Part shown: piece by piece, positions 14,901 to 25,155 of the stretch
Layout of the letters: each line of letters opens with the position of its first letter
How positions within the stretch are numbered: the stretch's first letter is position 1
NCBI GenBank assembly: GCA_019918135.1
Contig: WBZZ01001740.1
Location: 1 to 30,000 of the forward strand
Length of the DNA stretch: 30,000 bases
From: Paulinella micropora
Taxonomy: Eukaryota > Cercozoa > Imbricatea > Euglyphida > Paulinellidae
Direction of reading: 5' to 3'
Notes under the pieces: generated by a model
What the model was told of the DNA's origin: nothing
What the model saw: only the letters and a program-made list of their open reading frames with translations
Database searches by the model: none
Translations under genes and position numbers: made by a program

Positions 14901-15201
14901 ACAACGTGACCTATGACATGAGCTGCAATCGACTGTGAAGAAATCTTATTGCCAGCCTCGCAAGCAAAACAAAATTATGGACTAGCACCGGACACAACTG
15001 TGGTTCTACTTATCCGTAGGATTTTAAGAACCAAAGTCTGTTGCTCCCACTGTGTTTATTAAACAGTTACGTCGATGTGAATTTTCTTAATGCAGGATCA
15101 AGTGAAAACCGGTAGCCTGATCCGAGTGTCTTGAGGAAAGGTTTCTCACCACATCGCTCAAGATTGCATTTCCGGAATCGACAGTTTACTGACTCATACT
15201 C

Positions 15202-18187
15202 TCAGCGATCATGACACCCAAACAAGACGCACAATTCTTCGTGCGTAGCAGTGGTAGTGACCACAGACAATGTTTCTAGTAAAAAAAAACCTGCAATACT
15301 AGTGACGTGGACCCTCAGTCGCAAAAAAAAAATATGTAAGTCTGCTCGTGTTGACCTCGCCCTCTTGCGCACATTGCATTGCGCGTTTGAAGAACTTGCG
15401 GACTCTGAGTTATCCTCGACGTCTGAGGAAGAGGGAGAAGTTACAGGTCGTTTTTTCTTTGATTTTCGAGTTGGATTTAGAGCTTGAGCCTGCTTGACAG
15501 TCTCCCCGATGTTCAGGCCTGGAAGAGCTCGCAGTCTGATGTCGGTGGTGATGAGCCTGATGAGGTTTTGTCGAATCATGTTCCCTCTTGTGAGCAGGTC
15601 CGAAGATTTTCCCCAGTGCACTAACATCGGAGCTGCAAGTTGCTGGCCCTGAACCTGGTTATTTTCGTCGCTCCCTGCCAGAAATAGATTTTCATCAGGC
15701 GTGATCCTAAACCTCACGTCATTGTCCACATCTTGGCCCTGTGATCGCAGAGTTTCCATCTGCTTCTTGTCCTTCTCCGTGAGTTTTTCCTTTTTCTCAA
15801 TGTACTTTCCTAGAAACACGTCCCCCTCCTCCCCGTACCAACGAACCCTCATCCATGTTGCACAACCCAGACGGTCCTGGAAAATTTTCAGGATCTTGAA
15901 CACAGACACAGGCTGCTGGGTTTTTCCTGACTCTCCTTCGAACGAGTACTCAACTCTAGCCAAGACCATGTCATTGGGCTTCAGGAAAGGTTGTCTGTTT
16001 TTCAAGGCTGCGGTGTTATCATCTTTTCTCTTGTCAACTCCGTCTGTCGGTCGACCTTGGTTAGGGAAGCGGATATCGAACTTCTCGAGCGGAGTGATGT
16101 CTCCAAGGTGGGCGTCCTGGGCTGTGACTCGGTTTGTATTTCGATGTGCAGTCGCCAACCGGTTTCGGTTGACTGGCAGGACTGAAACCTGCTGCAAGGT
16201 GGAGTCATGTGCACCAGCTACAGAGGTCTTCGCTTCCCTTCCAAACACAACACCTTCCAATAGTACATCCTGCTGGTCGGTTATAGAAGGACCATCGAAT
16301 TCGGTTGCCTGCTCGTTTGGATCAACCATCTCTAGAGCATCAAGAGAAAGTGCAGCAGTGTCTTCACTTAAGTTACTTCCACAGCAGGGATTGGAGGTAA
16401 GCTCAGGCTGCCCTTCCACATCTCTTCCTCCTGCCTGTGCATTACTTGCGTTTGCTGGTCCTTGCTGCTGAGATTCCTGCCGTAGAAAAGCACACCAGCA
16501 TGTCAGTGCATCGAAGAGCAAGACACCAGAGATGTCATAAGTGGCAGATGAAGGAAGCAAATAATTTTGTACTGTTTTGCAAACAAACTCAAAGTGGTGA
16601 GTGATTCAATGTTGAGACATGAAGCTGAAGATTGTTGCATACAAGAGGACTCTGACCTGGTGCGCAGGCACTTGTCTATAGGCTCGCAGAAAAGTGTTGT
16701 AAAAACCACAGGTTTCAGGTCCTACAATTTCTTCTTGTAACGCCAAATCTCGAGTGTATTCACCGCTCTTGACATGCGCAGCCAAGTTTGAGGCAGCATT
16801 CTGCTTTTGTCGGCGAGCAAGGTTCCTCGTTTCGTCGTCCTGTCTGCTGCTGATGATGACGTCTCGTTGCGCAGAGGCAAGCTTGACACAAAGCTCACAA
16901 TCTGACTCTTGCAAAGCAACTTGATGAGCGCGAACCTTCTTCCATGAGCGCAGGGTGTCCTCGGTCGGTAGGCGGATTAAAGGTCGCCGGCCACCTTGTC
17001 CTGCAGACCACTCTCCTGCATCGGAAGTGTCCGACGAGTAGCTTGGTTCTAGATGGCTGTCGTCAACCTCCGATTCATCCACAGCAACCTTAAGGAAAGA
17101 TTCAAGACCTAGGATGATCTTGTCCAGCTCCTGGATATTGAAGAGAGACACTGCGGGGACAAAAAACAAACTTTCTGGAAGCTGAAGCCGTAGCGGCGTT
17201 TGGCTGGGAACCCAGTCGTCAAAGCGGGTCCACTCTTTTGTCTGCAAGCAGACTCCACCTTCTTCGTCCAGAAGTTGGATATCAAACAGGAACCCATGAA
17301 CATCGCGAGACCCGCAAAAGGTGTCCTTGTTGAATGCTTGTGGTTCATTGTAGAAACGCTTAAAGTTCACAATCCAGTTGCGTTTCAGCACGCAGACATG
17401 AATAACCTCGCTTTCCATCGCCAGTCTGCAAGCTTTCGCCAGCTCAGGAAATGTGTGCGCAGGGTTTGCCCACAGGTATTGGGCGATATTGGAAAACTTC
17501 GAGTCCACGTCCGCGTGGGTATGACCAACAGGGAGGAAACTGGCTTCGACTTGCTTGAACATGTTGCTTTCTACCAGAGAGGCGGCCCATGCGAAGAAGA
17601 CATGAGTCTTGTTGTCAGCGTTGGTATTGTCCATCCGGATGAAGAGCTTGGGTGCAAGCTTGCCATCTGGGGTTTTGGGAAGAAATTGAAAAGAGTCCAT
17701 CAGCAAAGTGATAGTGGTGTCGACAGTGTGCGGCACATCTGCCGGAGCGACGTAACAACACGTGCCAACACCGTGGATCAACACTGCAATGACCCTTGCC
17801 TGCGTCGTGGCTGCTGCGTTGTCCCGATCTCGAACTCCATTGGCGAAAGGAACGGCGGTCTTGGCTTGGTCCATTCCATCAATCGCGACGCTTGAGTAGA
17901 GGCGAGGTTGTTCACGAGCCAACTTGACGTGATTAGCGTAGACAACTCGTTCCTCCCTCACGTCCCTGAAGTGCGAAGCCCTTCTTCTACAATGCAGTTC
18001 CTCTTTCGTTTTGGCGGCCATCAAAGCTGTAAAAGACTCAGTGCATTCCTTGCACTTACCAACAGGTGGATCTTTTCTGACTACAAGATCTTCAAACTTA
18101 GAAGGTTTGTTTCGCGAGCCTGTCCAAACTTTCAGGAACGTAGACTCCGTCTTGTCCCAAGCAATGCCAGAATCAGGGACAGGATAA
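15202..18187 (-). pseudogene. DUF7869-type DDE-like protein gene, 5'-truncated by an LTR element
   Basis: Exon A (18187-16657) and exon B (from 16476) join across a 180-nt intron in phase 0. Exon A has a CKEC pair, then SVAIDGMDQAK, LFIRMDNTNADNKTHVFFAW and FLPVGHTHADVDSKFS, the D, DN and HTHxDxD signature I associate with the DUF7869 family, likely an RNase H/DDE-like fold of uncertain biochemical role often found near transposons. Exon B is acidic, with a globular segment (NDMVLARVEYSFEGE to RVRWYGEEGDVFLGKYI) resembling a BAH or chromo-like barrel, then a Lys/Arg/Ser-rich tail. The end at 15202 is the frame's stop; the last 45 residues look intronic, so the true end is unsure. Upstream of 18188 the frame continues only through LTR sequence, so the native 5' end is missing. 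Confidence 0.65.
16477..16656 (-). other. Spliceosomal intron, 180 nt, phase 0
   Basis: The minus-strand donor CACCAG|GTCAGAG and acceptor TTTTCTACGGCAG|GAATCT join VPAHQ to ESQQQG with both reading frames preserved. Exon B's frame is exactly the one that stays open downstream, and without splicing exon A's frame stops at 16606. Confidence 0.7.
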
Positions 18188-18830
18188 TGTGAGTTTGTAT
18201 ACAACTCTTCAATAGCGCAGATACAACGAACTCTTATTAAGAACACTATGGCTGCATTGAGTTAACTGACTCTATGAGAGCAGGTGAAAATACCAGTAAA
18301 TATCAGAACGGTCAACTTCGTTTATTTACGTAATTTCGAACTCGGTTGCAGGCTTGGGTTGCAACTTACGATCGGTGGTGATGCGTAGATTGTGATGTTG
18401 AATGGTCTCCAGATCTCAAACGGGTAGATCGTCTGTCTTCAAGTTAAACAGTAACCTAACGGGTAGGGTTGGGTCTTTCTAACTTGAAAATTCCAAAATG
18501 CTTTGGGTTTGCAAAGTCAAAATGACTGATAACAGGAAGTGTGACAGTTAGATATTGTGTTTTTCCCGGTTTCCTCCGGTTTGACGTAATTTACCGTCAC
18601 GTGCGTGTTTTGCGGTAAATTTGAGGAAAAAGGTGATATGGGGAAAAAGGCAATAGTTAAATATTTTCTGAGAAAATCTTTGAATTAATCGTTTGGAATC
18701 ATTTCTGAACGGAATCGAAAACTAGTTAGTGAAGTCGAAACGTCGTGCAGAGGAAAATCTAACGCCGTCAGATGGTCAAAAACGGTGAATTGTCAACGGT
18801 ATGTGTTTTGGCCGGTCGTTAAGGTGCTCA
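18188..18830 (-). mobile_element. 3' LTR of the large retroelement
   Basis: On the minus strand it starts TGAGCACC at 18830 and ends ...CTCACA at 18188; ends taken at 18190 would give a perfect TGAG/CTCA inverted terminus. It carries a TATTTAA box-like word (near 18660), two AATAA words toward its end (AATAAACG near 18320, AATAAGAG near 18240) that could be poly-A signals, and no coding capacity. Length is about 641-643 bp. The partner begins at 29963. Confidence 0.75.
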
Positions 18831-19446
18831 GTCTGATAGCTCCCCCCCCCCCAGACCTAACGGTTGAGTTGAGTTGCGTACAGAATGAGTGACTAAACGA
18901 ACGAAGTATGATGTTTCCGTTAAAAAAGTCTAAAGGGAAAAGAGAAATGGGTGAGTCTCTTAAACCTATGAGTGATTAAAAGAGGTAAAGTCGTCAATAC
19001 TGGACGTACTGTAGATGAAGATCGGCCGGGGCCGGATATCCATGATTCGCAGCGGGAAACTGGGACAATTGAGGCACAGTAGCGAGCGGTTGTATCAGGG
19101 GGGTGATGTCTAGCCGTAGAAAATTAGGTGGCCGAATATCACACAGCCAAGGTGAACCAATGAAGCACCAAATATGCCATGCCGATATGATCGTTGAGGT
19201 ATTCAAGCTCGATGATGATAATCGTGACCTGCATGCAGAAGAGGCGACCAAGGACTTACAAGGATATGTCGGTCGTGGCGTAATTTGTCTAGGGACGATG
19301 ACGGTTCAAGTGGGAAAAGCGCTGGGCGGTGGCGGGTGAAGCCGTTTACGATGGGTAAAACCCACTTGAGTGTTTTGGGGGTGTCTTCGTAATACCATGA
19401 GAGTATTGGCGGAAGGCCAGGAAGACGTCTGGTCATTATATGTTGA
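18831..19446 (-). other. Retroelement 3' untranslated region with polypurine tract
   Basis: Minus-strand GGTCTGGGGGGGGGGGAGC (11 G opposite 18852-18842) lies 11 bases before the LTR and is a plausible polypurine tract for plus-strand priming. The rest has no ORF with a recognisable domain. A 148-codon frame at 19649-19203 overlaps a better candidate and looks like a shadow. Confidence 0.55.
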
Positions 19447-19935
19447 TCACTTGCGCGGTGTGGCAACAAGAGGATACACATAACGCCATCGCATATGTAA
19501 GCCGGGGATGAACCACCTAAATCCGCTTTTTCCTCCCATTCGTAGACTACTGCGGCATGCTTCCGCGGCTTCGTCGTCCGAGATGTCGTCGAAGAAGTCG
19601 TCGATGAGGTCGTTTCGTACGAGTAGGGCGAAGGGCTTGCGTCGAGCAAATAAATGATGCGCGAAAGCTACAGTATAGTTAACGGGTGCGATAACGATAG
19701 CTATGTCCCAGTGAACTCGAGTGTTGTGTCGTATCGGGTCTGCGCGGATGATGCGACAGGGAAGGGTACTAAGTTTCGCTTCCAATTTGGCATTGGTGCA
19801 TTTGCTGGTTAGCCACAAAGTTGAGCCCGGTCGGGGTGGTGGAATGGATTTGAGGAGTTGCAGGATCTGGTCTGCTTCGTCGAGAGGGAACGAAGTGCTT
19901 ACGTTTGTGCTGGGGACACGAGATGGATCATTCAT
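19447..19935 (-). CDS. Unknown C-terminal pol segment of the LTR element
   Basis: A 162-codon frame in the same frame as the RNase H segment, separated from it by one TGA at 19971-19969, so originally it may have been the polyprotein's C-terminus. It contains LTSKCTNAKLEAKL, VHWDIAIVIAPVNYTVAFAHHLF, a LIDDFFDDISDDEAAEA acidic patch and a C-terminal Trp/Tyr/Arg-rich end. In Ty3/gypsy elements integrase usually occupies this place, but no HHCC zinc finger or DDE triad is visible. I do not recognise the family. Confidence 0.45.
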   Translation of the reverse strand: MNDPSRVPSTNVSTSFPLDEADQILQLLKSIPPPRPGSTLWLTSKCTNAKLEAKLSTLPCRIIRADPIRHNTRVHWDIAIVIAPVNYTVAFAHHLFARRKPFALLVRNDLIDDFFDDISDDEAAEACRSSLRMGGKSGFRWFIPGLHMRWRYVYPLVATPRK

Positions 19936-19968
19936 AAAAGAGCCTGAATTCCGGGGTCTTTGATTTAT

Positions 19969-21078
19969 TCAAATCTTTTGGTCTACTTTGAGGCGGAGAA
20001 TATGCCGTAACCACGAGGGTGGTCGGTGGTCGGTGACGATGGTGAGTCCATGGGTACTAGCGTCGATGAGATGGCGATACTGGTGGATTCCATACATGAT
20101 ACCGTAGGCTTCTCGTACATGGGTAGCCCATTGAAGCTGCGTGTCCTTGAACTTGAAAGAAAAGTTGTGGATAACCGGGGCGTTGCGGTCAAAACCAACG
20201 TGAAGGGTGCCGTACACACCGATGTGATCGATGTTCGTCCGAAGGCAGAGGCGATGAAATGACTCATACGTAGCGAGGACAGGAGGCGTGGTAGGCTCGT
20301 TGCGGAGCTTCTTCATACTTTTCCGCTCCTCCAAGAAAGGGTAGGGTAGAACCGCCGATCGAGAGAGGGTGGGCTTAAACAGGTTCATCAATGAGAATAC
20401 AAGGTCAGAGTAGTTAGAAATATGGACTTGGGAGAAGTTAGCCATACCAAGAATGGATTGCATGTCGAACACATTTGAGGGGTCGGCCATCCAGGCGGTG
20501 CGGATCTGGACTGTGTTGGTAGCAAACTTGCTCTTGTAACGTATCTTACCAGGTATGAGGCGTTCGTGGTGTCTCAGGGAGGGTTGGCGTACCGATTGGT
20601 GGAAGTCGGAGGCGTTCTTGCTGATGACAGAGCCATGAACTTGACTTATGTGTGCTTGAGACTCGCTGGGAGTACAATGCGCACCTTGAGGGATGGAGTC
20701 GGCGTAACTCCAGATGCCGGCCTTGAGGGCCTTCGTAGCGTAGCTGGTAAGCGATGTGATCGCTGTCGGAGTCCAGGGTGGGACCATGGCGGCTACAGAT
20801 CCAGTATGTGATTGGGGTTGAAAGGATGTGGCAGAATGTTGGGGGACATCTGTCTTGTCCTTGAATCATTGATCGAACTTACGGATGAAGGTCCAGAATT
20901 GGCTTTGTTGAAGATCGCTGAAATCTGAGTTAATCATTCCAAGAGAGTTCTCGAAATCCGTTTGCGTGGAGTCTTCGGTAGAAGAGTCGGGATGCGAGGC
21001 GGGCGGGCCGTTCTCCGAGAGGGAAGAATCAGGGGGTCTCAGTCGTCTAAGGTCTGGAGAGGGCTCCAGATTTGGTTG
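19969..21078 (-). pseudogene. Degenerate Ty3/gypsy-like RT end plus RNase H
   Basis: One frame with a TGA at about 20870. From about residue 95 of the longest piece (20787-19969): VQIRTAWMADPSNVFDMQSI, LGMANFSQVHISNYSDL and LMNLFKP match the RT thumb/connection (the 'fLG.an.yr.fi..fs....pL..L' pattern); LATYESFHRLCLRTNIDHIG and GTLHV match the RNase H start; HVREAYGIMYGIHQYRHLID holds the catalytic Glu region and LTIVTDHRP the TDH motif. The expected first RNase H Asp appears as Asn (TNID). Upstream, VHGSVISKNASDFHQSV sits where YxDD-containing sequence should be, and no YxDD is present. The finger/palm part is not recognisable. This copy cannot encode a working RT. The earlier part (21078-20873) is low complexity. 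Confidence 0.7.
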
Positions 21079-22209
21079 TCAGGCTTGACTTTGCGGTTTA
21101 TCCAATCTCTGAATTGTGTTACTCCCAGGCCGGACGAGCATGTGAAATTGGCGACGCTGAGGGACAACCAAAGGCTGAGCCTGACTAGCAACGTGACGAC
21201 GATCTTCCGACACGTTCGTACTTGGGGCAAGACGTGTGGAGGCGTTCTGAGACTGAGCGCGCTGGCGGCGAGCCCTGCGTCTGTTACGTCGTCGTCGTTG
21301 TTTAGGCTGAGGTTTGGGGGTCGTGAGGATCACAGGCCGAGGGTCGGGTGCTGGAACAGGTTCGAAGTCGAGGGCCTGTCTGAGCTGACCGAGGTGCTTG
21401 TGTTCCACGAGTCGTCGTGGTTGTTCGGCTCGATGGTCTGGCGAGACAGAATGGCGAGGTGACGGGGGAACCAAATTGCGTGTTGGGCACTCGGCTGGGC
21501 CTCCACATCGGCACCATTCAGGATGAGGGCCTTTACATTGGTAAACCGAATAGGCAAAGTTGCCTATTGGGAGGTCGTAGAAGAGCTTCTGGTTACCAAG
21601 GTGTGGCATAGGAGTGATTGGACAATCCGCAAATCTTACATCATCAGTTCTAGGAAGCGCCAGGAGGTTTGCGAAGGTCTGCCAAACGCGTTGTTTCTCC
21701 TTTAGAGGAAGTACTCCATTGATGGCAGCCGAGCTGTTGTACTTAGTAGCGTTCATAGAAAAAGGGATGACCATACCACAGTTAACGAAATAGTTGAGTT
21801 CATCAACAATCTGCGTGCGTCGTCGTCGGTCCAGTGTAGGATTGATTGCTGACACGCCGAATGCAGGTAAATGTGGTGGTGACAATGCGCGGTGGGTGGA
21901 GCCGCATGATGCGCCTTTGCATTGACACCAGCGAGCATGTGGTCCATGACGGGTTACCGCTTGAAAAGCAAAGACGCCGTCTGGGAATGCATGTGCTGTG
22001 GTGCCGTTGTCGAAATCGGGAAAATGCTGTGGGATTGCATTACCCGTCAATGTACCTTCGTCGACCAATGAAGTCACTCTTCTCCAAATGCTACGTTTCG
22101 TGTAGGGCGAAGCGTTCACATTAATCGTCGCTGTGGCTGCGTTGCTGTTGCCATGTGCATACGAATCAATGTGACCGCGATGATGCCATGTGTTAACTCG
22201 TGTGAGGAG
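21079..22209 (-). CDS. Unknown protein with duplicated GPHxxWCxC motif
   Basis: The frame is open directly after the TAA that ends the 981-codon ORF and lies in the same frame, so it may be its readthrough or pre-mutation continuation; there is no convincing ATG near its start. Two copies of one module are seen: FPDGVFAFQAVTRHGPHARW-CQCKGASC and LPIGNFAYSVYQCKGPHPEW-CRCGGPAEC, each followed by a Pro-rich stretch (SPPHLPAFG and VPPSPRHSV). The Cys/His spacing could bind zinc. Between them is ELNYFVNCGMVIPFS and LPLKEKQRVWQTFANLLALP, which looks like a folded helical part. The C-terminal third is basic (PKQRRRRNRRRARRQRAQ) and could bind nucleic acid. It ends with TGA at 21081-21079. No family is recognised. 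Confidence 0.55.
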   Translation of the reverse strand, partial: LLTRVNTWHHRGHIDSYAHGNSNAATATINVNASPYTKRSIWRRVTSLVDEGTLTGNAIPQHFPDFDNGTTAHAFPDGVFAFQAVTRHGPHARWCQCKGASCGSTHRALSPPHLPAFGVSAINPTLDRRRRTQIVDELNYFVNCGMVIPFSMNATKYNSSAAINGVLPLKEKQRVWQTFANLLALPRTDDVRFADCPITPMPHLGNQKLFYDLPIGNFAYSVYQCKGPHPEWCRCGGPAECPTRNLVPPSPRHSVSPDHRAEQPRRLVEHKHLGQLRQALDFEPVPAPDPRPVILTTPKPQPKQRRRRNRRRARRQRAQSQNASTRLAPSTNVSEDRRHVASQAQPLVVPQRRQFHMLVRPGSNTIQRLDKPQSQA

Positions 22210-25155
22210 TTAGAAACTGATATCGGTGCGAAGGAGTGGATTTATGTCGCGAAGGCGAAAAATACCAGGAAAGATCGAAAAGAAATGAAGTCGTTCACCA
22301 TGGGGTTCGATTTCATTATCGTCGTTCGAAGTTTGTTGCGAACGTCTCGTCATCGGGTGAGGTGGAGACGATGCAGCTGTCCGGGTAGATTTCGAGTGCT
22401 GTGATGAGATAATGGATGATGGTGGCACGGGTTTACCTTGTCGATCATCGTCCAAATCGTAGTCTTTGTCGTGTGCCCTGTTATCACTAGGCTTGCAGCT
22501 AGTGGCAGGCACACGTCGAACCTGTTGGACGCCACTTGGGGGTGGCGGTGCGGCCGGTGCGTCAGGGTTAGTGGTCACTGGTGGTGAAGCCGGGGCCGCT
22601 GTTGGCTGCGCTGGGGCCGCTGGTGGTTGGACTGAAACCACTGGTGGTTGGGCCAGGGTCGATGACTGCTGAGCTGAAGGTAGTGATGGTGTATTCGAAA
22701 TAACTTGTGGATCGCCTCGTGAGGAACTGGATGAAGAGCTCGAACTAGAACTTGATGACGAACTAGAGTTGGACTTGTCGTCCGATTTCGCAGGTCCTGG
22801 AGAATCCTCTATAGTAACCGGGTTCTGTGCCGAATCACCTGGCTCAGCTTCGTCTTGTCGTTGGACTTCAAAGCCTGGGTGGATAAGGTTACTATATGGG
22901 GCGCTGATGTTGTAAATGCACTGCGTGAGCTGTGGTGGGGCATCTATGAAATTCTCTGATAAGTCGCCGTTGATCAGAATTTTGCGATGGAGGTCTCGTT
23001 TGCTCATTCGTAGTTCTGTGTAGAAATGAAAGAGAACTTGTTTCATCCGTGGTCCTTTGAGGTTTGTCCATCGACCATATTTGGTATAGTCGTCTTCTGG
23101 GAAGGCAAAATTGGGGTGTCCAGGGCGTGTTTCCCATGGGTGGAAATGCCTCTGTGCGTGCGAAGATGGTTGGTTGCGTGTGAGCGGAACTCCGTAAGGA
23201 TATCCACGAAGGCGCTTATCTCGTGAGTACGGATTGATGACGTCCGTCGAGCACGGAATAGTGTCGTGGGGGTGTTGAACCACATGAATCTCCCTACTAA
23301 ATCGGCGTCCCGTTTCGCTTGCGACAACGATGAAGAAGTACTGTGCCAAGTGCCAAGGGACATGGTCGTAGCGCACCCAGTAGATTCTACACGGAGGTGT
23401 TTCCAGCGGCGTGGTGGCGTTTGGAGTGTTCCAGTTGGGCGCGTTCTTGAGGTAATCTTCGATCTCCGAATCTTCGAGGGAGGCTTCGCCGTTGGACATC
23501 TTAACGTTGTCTGACTGTCCCATGAAGTGTTCCTTGCTGAAAAACTTGTCCAGGAATGTCGAATCCTGTGTATCCATGTAATAGACTGTAATGCTACAGT
23601 CGTCGAAAAAGCTGAGTGGAAGGTCCACGACGCATTCGTACGAACGTTCCCGAAGTGTACCAAATTCTGTCTCAGGCGTGTCGAGACTAAAGAAGTGGTC
23701 TGCAGTGATAATCCTTAGCCAAATTGGTTTATTACATGGGAGGCGATGGAAGTAGTGCTGGAGAGCGAAGCATCGTTCCCGAGTTGGAAGGCGAAAAACA
23801 CGACGTATGTAGTGTGTCTCGTCAATGTCTGGGTCGGTTATCGGTGCCAAATGTCTCCTGTCGAGTGCTTCCATACTGCACCATGGGAACAATAGTTGTC
23901 CTTCAAGAACGGCTGCCAGAGGGGTGGCATTGGGATTCTCTCCCACTAGTAGGCCGAAATATGAAGATCTATATCCCCACGGTCGATGCTTTTGATCATA
24001 TGCCATGCCTTTTCTAAAGTAGGGGACATCGCCGGTGGGTTCGATATTTGGGCCTACGATAGAGGAGGCGACAAGTTGGGCCGTATTTCTACCATTATGT
24101 GGGCAGAAGTGAAATACAATGGCTGAAATTTGATGCTTGTTGAGACTTGACATCATCGCAGCACCATGCTGATTGTTGAAAAGTTCGACCAAATCCTCCT
24201 TAGTAAGTCGACCCGATCCGCGACGTGTCATCGTAGGGGCGTCTGGGTCACCTACGCGGACTAAACACATGGCTTCGGTGTTGATGACTCCCACTGGTTC
24301 ATCGGTGTCGACGATGAGAGCGAGGCCATGGGTGTAGTCCCGGAAGGTGGAAGGATCCATTTCATGTGCAGAAAGGCGAGGAGGCCAATAGTATTGCATC
24401 AGCTTGGTGGGGTGATCTCGGTCAAAACCATGAATAGCCGCATCGAATCGTTCGCGATATGTGGCAGTCCAGTCAGTCGTCCCGTACCAATGTCGAGGCT
24501 CCGTGTGTACGTAAATCTTGCTTTCACGCGTACGCTGTTGGTTCGAGGAGGCTGTAGCTGTCCTAGGAGCGAATGTCCGAGTCAAATGCGGTTTGTCGGC
24601 AAAAAAGTTGAAGTCTACCGATGGGATGAGCCAATTTTCTACTGAGGAAAAAACAGGCGGATCTTGGGTAGCCAAAAGATGAAATGTGCCGGTTAGGGTT
24701 GGTTTAGCATCGAGCGGGTGGCGTTCAACGAGGGGGATCTCGTTGGATGCAACCATGCGATCAGGCCAGAGGCCCTGGTTGACAGTAAGGTGTTTGGGGA
24801 TCCAATATCCAAGGTGTCTGCAGCGAGGATGCGTACCCGTGGTCATAGTCATTGCCATTGTTGGGAAATAAGTGGCGTAAATGTCCCAAACAATGTAGAG
24901 TGCTGTGTCCATGCCTGGGGATCCGTTGTTGCTGTTCCGTGCTTGTTGCCATTGTAGGTCACCGGGTTCTTCTGCAAAACCGGTGAAGCCTAGATAAGGT
25001 GCGCTTGGCCTCGTACCCACCCTTACCCATCGTTCGCTGTAAGGAGATGGTGGCGACGGCGGATATGGAGTCGACATGTCTCGTTGTGCCAAAGTGTGTG
25101 GACTTCCCACAGCTACGATCCACTGTCGATGGGGTTCGGGTTCTGTAAATACCAA
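22210..25155 (-). CDS. 981-aa unknown protein inside the LTR element
   Basis: The longest intact ORF of the window. Residues about 1-760 look globular, rich in aromatics, His and Pro, for example FRDYTHGLALIVDTDEPVGV, FHFCPHNGRNTAQLVASSIV, KPIWLRIITADHFFSLDT and CRIYWVRYDHVPWHLAQYFF. Then comes a Ser tract of about 18 residues and a Pro/Ala/Thr-rich disordered end. No RT, integrase, helicase, protease or methyltransferase motif could be found by eye. It is in the same frame as the protease ORF and the following Cys-motif ORF. It starts inside the preceding 428-codon frame, and the first ATG may not be the true start. In known Ty3/gypsy elements RT would lie here, so this is an added or replaced module, or an unusually diverged structural protein. 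Function unknown. Confidence 0.6.
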   Translation of the reverse strand: MVFTEPEPHRQWIVAVGSPHTLAQRDMSTPYPPSPPSPYSERWVRVGTRPSAPYLGFTGFAEEPGDLQWQQARNSNNGSPGMDTALYIVWDIYATYFPTMAMTMTTGTHPRCRHLGYWIPKHLTVNQGLWPDRMVASNEIPLVERHPLDAKPTLTGTFHLLATQDPPVFSSVENWLIPSVDFNFFADKPHLTRTFAPRTATASSNQQRTRESKIYVHTEPRHWYGTTDWTATYRERFDAAIHGFDRDHPTKLMQYYWPPRLSAHEMDPSTFRDYTHGLALIVDTDEPVGVINTEAMCLVRVGDPDAPTMTRRGSGRLTKEDLVELFNNQHGAAMMSSLNKHQISAIVFHFCPHNGRNTAQLVASSIVGPNIEPTGDVPYFRKGMAYDQKHRPWGYRSSYFGLLVGENPNATPLAAVLEGQLLFPWCSMEALDRRHLAPITDPDIDETHYIRRVFRLPTRERCFALQHYFHRLPCNKPIWLRIITADHFFSLDTPETEFGTLRERSYECVVDLPLSFFDDCSITVYYMDTQDSTFLDKFFSKEHFMGQSDNVKMSNGEASLEDSEIEDYLKNAPNWNTPNATTPLETPPCRIYWVRYDHVPWHLAQYFFIVVASETGRRFSREIHVVQHPHDTIPCSTDVINPYSRDKRLRGYPYGVPLTRNQPSSHAQRHFHPWETRPGHPNFAFPEDDYTKYGRWTNLKGPRMKQVLFHFYTELRMSKRDLHRKILINGDLSENFIDAPPQLTQCIYNISAPYSNLIHPGFEVQRQDEAEPGDSAQNPVTIEDSPGPAKSDDKSNSSSSSSSSSSSSSSSSRGDPQVISNTPSLPSAQQSSTLAQPPVVSVQPPAAPAQPTAAPASPPVTTNPDAPAAPPPPSGVQQVRRVPATSCKPSDNRAHDKDYDLDDDRQGKPVPPSSIISSQHSKSTRTAASSPPHPMTRRSQQTSNDDNEIEPHGERLHFFSIFPGIFRLRDINPLLRTDISF

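Larger units (their letters stand above)
12719..15201. other. 2.5 kb without a recognisable gene
   Basis: No convincing coding region, RNA gene or complete element was found. The longest minus ORF (13565-13242, 107 aa) has no familiar motif. Short diverged words recur, such as TTATCCGTAGGA near 13523 and 15010, and CTAGTAACGTTGGC and CTAGTCACGTTGCC near 13970 and 14090. This suggests old transposon sequence. Confidence 0.5.

Noticed and set aside
18188..18246. First 20 residues (MFLIRVRCICAIEELYTNS) as the true N-terminus of the DUF7869-type protein
   Set aside because: The same DNA recurs at 29963-30000 and belongs to the LTR; the match ends exactly where gene sequence begins, so this start is an insertion product.
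19447..19935. DNA adenine methyltransferase or integrase in the last pol segment
   Set aside because: WDIAIVIAPVNY faintly recalls an NPP-Y type motif, but the needed NPPY/DPPY is absent, and no HHCC or DDE pattern is present.
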